Positions 54,220-64,000 of a stretch of 64,000 bases of DNA are shown piece after piece. The notes below the pieces were generated by a model, which searched no databases, was not told the DNA's origin, and was given only the letters and a program-made list of their open reading frames with translations. The stretch spans positions 176,749,604-176,813,603 of the forward strand of contig CM070873.1 of NCBI GenBank assembly GCA_036365515.1, written 5' to 3'. Every line of letters begins with the position of its first letter. Positions within the stretch are counted from its first letter, which is position 1. Position numbers and translations under genes: made by a program. The DNA comes from Torymus aiolomorphi (taxonomy: Eukaryota; Arthropoda; Insecta; Hymenoptera; Torymidae).

Positions 54220-56560
54220 ACAAGGCAGCCGAGCACTTCTGGCGACTGTGGTGCACTCGGTGCTACTCTACAGCTCGCCTCTGTGGGATGCCCATGCGCA
54301 CAATAGCGCAGTCATGAAGAATATGGCTCCTGTACAGCGACGAATAGCACTTCGAGTTATTGGCGGATATCGTACCATATCACTGGGCGCAACCTTGCGC
54401 CTCGCAGGAATAGTCCCGATATCGCTACTCGCTAAGGAAAGAGCCAACGTGTGGGAGAGGCAGTAACGAGAGGATGAGACAGCCACACTACTGGATATCA
54501 AAAAGGAAGCCCATGAAGTCCTACTGCAAGAGTGGCAAGATGAATGAAGCGCATACCCTAAAGGTAGGTGAACATATATGCTTATTAGGGGCGTCAAAGA
54601 GTGGACGACCCAAGAACACGGAAGACTCGATTACTGGATCACGTAGGCACTCAGTGGACATGGGTGTTTCGGTGCCTACTTGTTTAAGTATAACAGGCGT
54701 AACGATCCAAGCTGCCAGGACTGTGGCGCCGAATGGGACGACGCGGAACACGCGTTCTTCCACTGCAGATTTTACATGTAGGCCAGTCAATAGAGTAAAA
54801 AATGAGTGTTTTCCTGCCACAAATCTTATCAGCAAGCAGTAAGCGCTACCCTACGCAGAATAATCCACAGTATAACTGGTATGTAAATACAATTACCAAA
54901 TCTGTTCCTTATATTTGTTATTAACAATTTTATGCAAAAAAGGCGTTTTTTTTGTTTTTTGCTTATAAAACCGAAACTAGTGGACCGATTTTGATGGTCT
55001 AATGAGATAAAATGTAGTAAATGAAATTGCGAACAAAATTAGATGTTGATCGAATCGATTGGATGATTAGTTACGGAGAAAAACGTGAAAAACCGAAAAA
55101 ATGAGTGTTTTTTCAAAAATTCATATCTCCGCCATTTTTAAAGATGTAGCGCTTATCTCTGGCGAATCGATAGTAATTCACATGTACTTTATGTGTGCAA
55201 AAACCAGGGACTGTGCGATTATTAGTTTTTGTGTAATCGCGATTTCAATTTTTTAGTATGCTATTTTTGAGCGAGGCTGTATGCTCTACGGGTGATCCGA
55301 TTTCAATTATCAAAGAAGGTTCTGAAAGTTCAAATGTTGTACTACAAAACATCTATCTTGGATTTTTGATTATGTACTGTTTTATACCTGAAAACAGTTG
55401 TCAAAGTTGACCAAAAACGTCCGAGCGCACGAAAGTGGTGGAGTGGTGGGCGGCGCTCGGCGGCTGAGAGGAATCGATATATATATATAGTAATAGAACG
55501 CGCTGCGCGCACCGTATAGATCTTTGCTTTTGATTTCCTCAGCAACTAGAGGAGCTATTTTAATCATTTAGTTGGGTTCGGTTTAGTTGGGTTGAGTTAT
55601 CCCGAAATAAAAAAAAATGATGAAAATAGGTCCTCTAATTGCTGAGGAAATCAGAAGCAAAGATCTATACATTGCGCGCAGCGCGTTCTATTACTATATA
55701 TATGTATCGGTTCCCCTCAGCCGCCGCGCGCCCTCCACCACTCCGCCACTTTCGTGCGCTCGAGCCTTTTTGGTCAACTTTGACAACTGTTTTCAGGTAT
55801 ACAACAGTTCTTTATCAAAAATCCAAGATAGACGTTTTGTAGTACAACATTTGAACTTTCAGAATCTTTTTTGATAATTGAAATCGGATCCCCCGTAGAG
55901 CATACAGCCTCGCTCCAAAATAGCGTACTAAAAAATTGAAATCGCGATTACGCAAAAACTAATAATCGTACAGCCCCTGGTTTTCGCACACATAAAGTAC
56001 ATGTAAATTACTATCGATTCGCCAGAGATAAGCGCTATATCTTTAAAAATGGCGGAGATATGAATTTTTGAAAAAACACTCATTTTTTCTGTTTTTCACG
56101 TTTTTCTCCGTAACTAATCATCCGATCGACTCGATCAACATCTAATTTTGTTCATAATTTCATTTACTACAATTTATCTCGTTGAACCATCAACATCGGT
56201 CCACTAGTTTCGATTTTATACGCCAAAAACCAAAAAAATGCGCTTTTTTTGCATTAATTTGTTAATAACAAATGTAAGGAACAGATTTGATTATTGTATT
56301 TATATACCAGTTATACTGTGGATCATTCTGCATAGAATAACGCTTACCGCTTGCTGATAAGATTTGTGTCACGCGAAAAACCTCTATTGATTGGCCTAAC
56401 GGAGGAGCGGCTTCAACTACAACAGAGTATTGGCGCACTCTTAGAGCTAGAGACACCGGCCAAAGTCACGCTACGTGGACCGGAATCTTGGGAGAAGATT
56501 TCGTGCTACTTCAGGCACGTAATCACAAAGAAGTGAAAAACAGAAGAGGAGAGACAGCGA
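54190..56560 (+). pseudogene. R1-like ORF2 C-terminal region, split by a palindrome
   Basis: The part before the palindrome reads LMPNVGGPKQGSRALLATVV, HSVLLYSSPLWDA, PVQRRIALRVIGGYRTIS and LAGIVPISLLAKERA. The zinc-like tail region CQDCGAEWDDAEHAFFHCRFYM lies near 54715-54778 in a shifted frame. The part after the palindrome (56400-56560) reads RLQLQQSIGALLELETPAKV and GPESWEKISCYFRHVITKK, the last residues of R1-clade ORF2. The two parts join naturally across the insertion. Confidence 0.8.
54779..56399. mobile_element. 1.6-kb palindromic foldback inserted in the R1-like LINE
   Basis: Arms of about 780 bp meet near 55590. Outer ends are TAGGCCAGTCAATAGAG and CTCTATTGATTGGCCTA. The arms carry ACAAATCTTATCAGCAAGC, CAGTATAACTGGTAT, CCGAAACTAGTGGACCGAT and a GC-rich section with GGCGGCGCTCGGCGG. 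No intact ORF; frames at 55342-55874 are arm translations. Confidence 0.9.
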
Positions 56561-56620
56561 ATGAGGAATCACGGATCCTTGGACTAGAGGGAAGGAAAGG
56601 CCGACGCGCGAAGAGATGGG

Positions 56621-56690
56621 TCTGTGTGTCTGTGTGCGTGAGTGTGTGTGCGTGTGCGTGTGCGTGTGCCTGCGTGTGTGTGTGTATGCG
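56621..56690. repeat. (TG)n microsatellite in the LINE 3' region
   Basis: About 70 bp of TG with CG and CC interruptions, at the end of the ORF2 text. Confidence 0.9.
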
Positions 56691-57044
56691 CGTGCTGAAA
56701 AAGAAGATGGAGGCGGCATGAAAGAGGGACATCGAAATGCGGATAAACTGTCGAGCCCGAACCCCTAAACCCTTGGCCGCAAGGCTAAGGGGACGGGGGA
56801 GTAGGGATAACGATAGCAACGACGACCGATCCAGCGGATCAGAATGGGGTCCACTGAAGGAATGCTCACGCGGTGTCGGTGGAGTTCCGGTGACGTAGGG
56901 CCACTGGCTGGGGAGCTTGCTCCGCCCACGCCCACCAAAAAAAAAAAACAAACACACACACACACAGACATTTTCTAGGAAATGCATATCTCGACTCAGG
57001 GAGTCGAAATGGAAAAATGTCACCGTTACCAAGCTTTCTCTTTG

Positions 57045-58690
57045 AGAAAGCAAAATTATGAACGAAATCGCTTTTCCGGAAAAGCTCCTTCGGTCCGATA
57101 TACCATGCCGTAAACCCCAAAGAAATTCCCAGAGTCACAATAACGTCGTTAGGAAAAACGTTTCGACTGGTACCTGTAGAAAAGGTCCCATAAAGTTTAA
57201 AAAAAATTGTTCACGAAATCGCGTTTCCGAAAAAGCCCCTTCAGGTGGATATATCATGCCGTACACTTGAAAAAAAATTCCCAGAGTTGCAATAACGTCG
57301 TTAGGAAAAATACTTCGACAGGTATTTGTAGAAAAGGTCCCCCAAAGCTTGAAAAATAATTATGAACGTAATTGCTTTCCCAGAAAAGCTCCTTCGGGCC
57401 AAAATACGATGTCGAAAACACGAAAAAAATTTTCAGAGTAGCAATTACATCGTTAGGAAAAATGTTTTGACTGGTACTAGTAGAAAAGGTCCCCCAAAGC
57501 CTAAAAAAAATCATGAACGAAATCGCTTTTCCAGAAATGCCCCTTCGGAACGATAACCCATGCTGTAAACTCGAAAAAAGATTCTCAGAGTCACAAATAA
57601 TTTTGTTCGGAAAAATGTTTCAACTGGTACTTGTAGAAAATGTCCCCAAAGCTTAGAAAAAATTATGTACGAAATCGCTTTTCCGACATAGCCCCTTAGG
57701 CCGATCTACCATGCCGTAAACTCCAAAATAATTCCGAGAGACGCAATAACGTCGTTATGAAAAATTTTTCGCCTGGTACTTATATTATAGAAAAGGTTCC
57801 CTAAATCTTAAAAAAAATTATGCACCAAATCGCTTTTCCGGAATAGCCCCTTCAGGCCGATGTAGCATGTCGTAAACAAGAAGAAAAATTCCCAGAGTCG
57901 CAATAATGTCCTTAGGGAAAATATTGCAACTGACACTTGTCAAAAAGGTCCCTCAAAGCTTAAAATAAAATTATGAATGAATTCGCTTTTCCGGAAAGGG
58001 CCCTTCGGGCAGATATACCATGCCGTAAATTAAAAAAAAATTACCAAGGTCGCAATAACGTCGTTAGCAAAAATGTTTCGACAGGTACTTGTAGAAAAGG
58101 TCCAATAAAGCTTAAAAAAAATCATGAACAAAGTCGCCTTTCCAGAGAAGCCCCTTCAGGCCGATAAACCATGCTATAAACACGAGAAAAAATTCCCAGA
58201 GTGGCAATAATGTCGTTAGCAAAATTTTTTCGACTGGTACGTTTAGAAAAGGTCCCCCAATGCTTACAGAAAAATTATGAACGAAATCGCTTTACCGGAA
58301 AAGCCCCTTCGGACTGATATACCATGCCGTAAACTCGAAAAAAAATTCCCAGAGTCGCAATAACGTCGTTAGGAAAAATGTTTCGAGTGGAACTTGTAGA
58401 AAAGGTCCCCTAAAGCTTAAAAAAAAATTATGAACGAAATCGCTTTTCTGGAACTACTTCTTTAGGCCAAGGGTGCAGGTCAAAAACATGAAAAAAATTC
58501 TCACAGTTAAAAAAATTACGTTTGGAATAAGTTTGCATTTGGAACGTGTATTAGAGGTTATCAATAGTCTAGAAAAATTCAGGTACGAAATCGATCTTCC
58601 AAAACTACCCCTTCAGGTGAAGGGTGCACGTTAAAAACACGAACAAAATTCTCACAGTCGCAAGAATTTCGTGATGCATAATAACAATAT
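57045..58690. repeat. Satellite array 2, unit about 152 bp, duplicate of array 1
   Basis: Same unit as 49320-50815. The order of variant units is also the same: the GTAATTGCTTTCCCAG unit, the TCGGAACGATAA unit, the TTCCGACATAGCCCCTTAGG unit, the GGTACTTATATTATAG unit, and the AAGAAGAAAAATTCCC unit all follow each other as in array 1. The last units (58440-58690) are more divergent. Confidence 0.93.
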
Positions 58691-58909
58691 AATGATGTTA
58701 TTTTGCTTTCTTAATAATTAATTTAATATATATTTACAGAATATAAAAGTGCAATACGCAGACTTGAATACTAGAAAGTTGAAAAAACTTTTTAATTTTT
58801 CTAATTGCGTTTAGAGAAATGTGTTTATCTCTTCGCGACATTTAAATTTAAAATAATCAGCTTTCCATGTCTAATAGTTTTGCAAGAAAGCGAATTAAAA
58901 ATATAAAAA

Positions 58910-59436
58910 CATTATGGAGATGATGCTCGTGGTAAAAGAAACACTGCGTCCACGGCGAGGGAGGGTGGGAGGAAGGGAGAGAGGCTGGGAGGAAGGGTGG
59001 GAGGGAGAGAGAGAGAGAGCCGCGCGATTTTTTTCATTTTCGGCTATGATTTTCCAAAATCTATAAACTTTGTTGAATTGTTATGTAGCATAAACTTTTT
59101 CTATAGTATGCAAAAGGAACGTATTTAGGATGCAGACTGCTATTTAAATTACAACCACCTCAATCGTTGCAAATACGTTTTCATCATTATCTTTAAATTA
59201 TTAAAAGTATTTAAATTATTGTTGTAAAGTTATTGCATTTTCAATACCTCTCCAGAAGTGCACTGACGATTTAAAAAGAAATTGATTCTTAATATGGCCC
59301 TATAACTTCGGTCTAAATTAAAATTTTTGAAATTTAAAAATGGATATTCAAGTTGGATACATGCATATCCTTTTTCAACCTCAAAGTCTCTACGGCCTGG
59401 AGTACAAAGCGGCTTGGCCAGCGCAGCTTGCGAGTG
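58910..59436. other. Purine-rich tract and unremarkable DNA
   Basis: 58958-59018 is an almost pure G/A tract (GGGAGGAAGGGAGAGAGG and similar). No gene is supported in the rest. Confidence 0.6.
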
Positions 59437-60232
59437 TCGCACAGTGGGCTGGAAGGTAAGAAAAATGATATAAATTCTGCGTCACGCGAGTTTGGCCCGA
59501 AAATTTTTGTATAATATACCATTTTGTATGTAATGTTATAAGGAATCAGGATCCAATGCCGATGCAGGTATAACGATGCATCTTGGAGTGGTCCATGACA
59601 TGGAAGCTGGAAGGTAGGTATGAATTTTTTTTTCTCGACCAGTTTTTTATTTGAGGAGCACACACATTTTTTTTAAATTTACTCCACTCTTTGTGATGTA
59701 ATATTCGCCCGGATCAACATGCACAAATGCATCTTGGACTGGTCCATTTCTCGGAAGCTGGGAAAAATGCACTTTTCTCGATGTAACTCAACTTTTTCGA
59801 CTTCGAGTAAGTAGGACAATATTATTGTGAAAAAGAACAGCAAAAACATATTTTAGAAATATTTTTCATACATTTTCAGCCTTTTCATACATAGTTTTGG
59901 TGGCGAAAAATGATGTTTTTCATTATACGTAGTTATTTACCATATACACATATATCGTGCATATACACATGGTATATATGTATATGTGTATATGATAAAT
60001 AACTACGTATAATGAAAAACACACATACATCATATCACACATAAAAAAAATTCATACGTACCTTCCAGCTTCCATGCCATGGAGCACTCCAAGATGCATC
60101 GTTATACTTGCATCGGCATTGGATCCTGATTCCTTATAACATTACCTACAAAATGGTATATTATACAAAAATTTTCGGGCTAAACTCGCGTGACGCAGAA
60201 TTTATATCATTTTTTTTACCTTCCAGCCCACT
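59437..60232. mobile_element. Foldback element with nested hairpin
   Basis: Arms 59437-59630 and about 60048-60232 mirror each other (CGCACAGTGGGCTGGAAGGTAA ends; GGATCCAATGCCGATGCA inside). The centre has its own long hairpin, CATTATACGTAGTTATTTA to TAAATAACTACGTATAATG (59920-60015). Non-coding. Confidence 0.85.
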
Positions 60233-60640
60233 GTGCGTCGGCTGGGCCCCAATATATGATTGGGTATAAACCAGCAAGCGGGCGCGCGCGGTGACTTTAT
60301 CACTTAATACTATGTGCTCCTTTCAACTAACTCATAATCATATGGTGAGTTTCTTGGAAAAAAACACAGAACATATATGGATAGATTTTTCCCCCTCTTT
60401 CCAGTGGTGCTATTGTTTATTCTCTGAAATGCTTTTTTACTGTAAAAACTTGAGTTGTAAGTGCGGGCCGATTTTTCTTAAAGAATATGATGTTTTTTTT
60501 AAATAAATTTTTTCATTCGAAAATACAATTCTTCAGGTTCGAAACTCCAAAATTTCAAATAGGATAAATGAAGGGTTCTTAAGTAACAAAATTTAAAAGA
60601 CGGCGGCGAGTTGCCGCGCGTGCTTTGTGCGCTACGCCGA
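60233..60640. repeat. Degraded relative of the 38436-38951 foldback
   Basis: GCGGGCGCGCGCGGTGAC, AACTCATAATCATATG, ATCTAT-GGATAGATTTTT and AAAGTAACAA...GACGGCG-CGAG follow the same order as at 38450-38800 but with many differences. Confidence 0.6.
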
Positions 60641-60765
60641 AGCGCACCGTAGCTGACGTATTTCACTAGTTCGTTGTTTCGTAATTAATAAATATCAGAT
60701 ATTAAATTTTTCAAACGTAATTTTTAATTAAAATTCAAGACTTTCTGTTTCATCTCTTGCAATTG

Positions 60766-61760
60766 CTTCCTCCTAGAGGAAGCTTTGTGATAGTAAATTT
60801 TTGAGTTGTTGTAAAAACATGTTATAATTGTGTTCCAAGGTATTAGGAATCAAAATACATGGTTTTTGAAAAATGTCTGTATGGATGTGTGTGTGTGTGC
60901 GTGCGTGCATGCGTGCGTGCGTGCGTGTGTGTGTGTGTGTATGTATACGCCTGGATCTCAGCTTCTACACGGTCGATTTTGACCGGACAGGTCTCATTTT
61001 TTTTTGTTTTTTTTGCGTGATGGCGGATCAAAAATCCGTTTTTTGATTGGGACGATGCGTTTTTATTTTTTTTCCATTTTCGATTTTATCAAAACTGTTT
61101 TTTGATTTTTTTTAATGATAGGATCGAGTTATTCAAATCTGACGGGTAGCGTTCGAAAGAGAATTAAAATACCTATATTTTCTAAAAAAAAAAGTTTCTA
61201 GCTATCACGGTTCTTTTGTTATTAACAAAAACGTGTTTTTTTTAGAAGCTTATAACTTCTAAACTTAACGGTCAATTTTTTTGAGAAAAATCATGATAAT
61301 ACAGAATATAAATAGCTATAATCTGTTAAAATTTGAATACATTCTGTAGGCTAGATTTTGAGTAAAAAATTGAAAAATGAAAAAATCAGTTTTGTATGCC
61401 CAACGATTACAAGAGTAAAATTGACTTAATGACTTCAAAATTCCTTTTAGAGGTAGATTTTTATAGTTCTCGGCCGAGTTCTTTGGGCAAAATGATTGGA
61501 CCATATATTTCAGAGATATTTGAGGTTAAAAATTTTTTGAAATTTTTTTAAAATCGTAATTTCTGGAGAACGGTTCTATGTATCTGAATGGGGTGGGTGG
61601 CATTCGAAAGAGAATTAAAATACCTATATTTTTTAAAAAAATTAATTTTCTATCTATGACGGTTCTTTAGTTATCATCAAAAACAAAAACGTGTTTTTTT
61701 TTTTTAAACTCATAACTCCAACGATGTTATCATCAGTATATTATAAAAGTAGATAGTATT
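60766..61760 (+). mobile_element. (GT)n-bearing repeat family, copy 2
   Basis: Same start palindrome (GCTTCCTCCTAGAGGAAGC), GT/GC run (60884-60945), GCCTGGATCTCAGCTTCTAC, duplicated TATCACGGTTCTTT block and ending GATGTTATCATCAGTATATTATAAAAGTA as copy 1. It lacks the small foldback of copy 1. Confidence 0.85.
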
Positions 61761-61817
61761 ATGGTAATCTATTATAATTATGAATTATGCATTATGAATG
61801 CATTATATTCTGCATAG

Positions 61818-63250
<1,433 letters not shown>

Positions 63251-64000
63251 ATGAATCAGCTGTAGATTTCTAGACAATTTTGTATGTGATATAGATATTA
63301 TGTATGTGAATTTTCATCAAGATCGTACGATTACTTTTTGATATTCAAAATTTTCCTATTTTACAAAGTTATTTTATTTGTCGCCTGATAACTAGAGAAA
63401 ACTTGTTTTAATTTTTTTTTTTATTTGGCGGACATGTAGAGTGTATATTATTTATTATATGGGTTTTCAGAGTAAAATAATTCATCTATGAATTTCAGAG
63501 ATATTCGAGGTTAAAACTGATTTAGCCTTCTTTTCAAATCGTAATTTTTTGGATATATCTATACCAGAAAATGGAAATAACACGTGCTATGCGTGCGTGT
63601 TGTTCACTTGCTTTTGCTTTTTATTGAGGGTAATTTATAGCGATATCAAGTTTTAACCACTTATTATACTCATTGAAGAATATATTTGGTTGAAATTTCA
63701 AAAGATTATCTTTATTTTTTACTCAAAATATCGAAATTTTTTGTATAGAACATTGATTGGGAAAAAGTTTGCATTTTACTTGCAGAATATGCCAGTATTT
63801 TTGTTGTAACCTTTTTGGAAAGTCTCTTGACTGATTGACTTGATTGGTGTCTTTATAATAAACATTCATATATGTAATAAACGAATATATGTAATACAGA
63901 GTTACAAAAGTAATAAAATCGAACTATTACGACGAAAGATAGTTGAGATCTTTTATATCAAGTTTGAGATCTGAATAATCACCAAGTGTGCAGTTATTGC
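63251..64000. other. AT-rich DNA, nothing identified
   Basis: Possibly a continuation of the repeat family tail (AATTTCAGAGATATT words at 63490); no gene supported. Confidence 0.45.

Larger units (their letters stand above)
52046..56900 (+). mobile_element. R1-clade non-LTR retrotransposon, internally deleted and interrupted
   Basis: GC-rich 5' leader from about 52046, ORF1 (to 53694), ORF2 endonuclease (from 53689), then a jump to the ORF2 C-terminus (54190 onward). A 1.6-kb palindrome splits that C-terminus (54779-56399), and the last codons and 3' UTR follow (56400 to about 56900). ORF1 stop and ORF2 start overlap (ATGCCTAA at 53689), a known R1 arrangement. There is no evidence of rDNA around it, so it is clade R1, not necessarily R1 itself. 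Confidence 0.85.

Overview
This is a repeat-dominated stretch of an AT-rich invertebrate genome, most likely an insect. The evidence for that is GT-AG introns in coding exons, Polinton/Maverick, copia, Penelope-like, R1-clade and mariner elements side by side, and long dinucleotide runs. A hymenopteran is a reasonable guess but is not shown. No bacterial-style genes are present. Almost every coding signal is part of a mobile element or a broken gene fragment.

Layout. About 1-8.7 kb is one side of a Polinton/Maverick (adintovirus-like) element. All its genes lie on the minus strand: a spliced gene of about 407 codons, protein-primed DNA polymerase B (three breaks, catalytic motifs intact), a GC-rich control-like gap, a packaging ATPase, a small protein with a hydrophobic tail, a conserved small protein (frameshifted), and the first 36 codons of the integrase at the window edge. 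About 8.8-10 kb holds dinucleotide runs and three degenerate tandem units. From 11.3 to 21.3 kb runs a five-exon minus-strand gene with an OB-fold-like sequence and one nonsense codon. Its last intron contains a complete 8.0-kb LTR element (683-bp LTRs) whose only protein is a zinc-knuckle array; no reverse transcriptase is visible.

From 21.8 to 37.4 kb one minus-strand gene of an uncharacterised family is cut in two by about 14.9 kb of copia. The copia block is a truncated copy and a full copy in tandem, sharing one LTR. The full copy is itself the target of later insertions: a TIR element that carries two Penelope-like copies head to head, a (GT)n-bearing repeat, and a TTAA-flanked foldback into which a mariner jumped. 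The nesting gives a relative chronology.

37.4-64 kb is a graveyard. It holds a 49-bp tandem repeat, foldbacks, a Tc1-like element with long inverted repeats, decayed LINE fragments on both strands, an orphan exon of a receptor-type guanylate cyclase, a histidine acid phosphatase fragment, two satellite arrays (unit about 152 bp) that are copies of each other, an R1-clade LINE with its RT core deleted and a 1.6-kb palindrome inserted, and two more copies of the (GT)n-bearing repeat family, one with a run of about 255 bp.

The most unusual items are the spliced Polinton gene, the RT-less zinc-knuckle LTR element with duplicated boundaries, the multi-level nest inside one interrupted gene, and the paired satellite arrays that share the same order of variant units.
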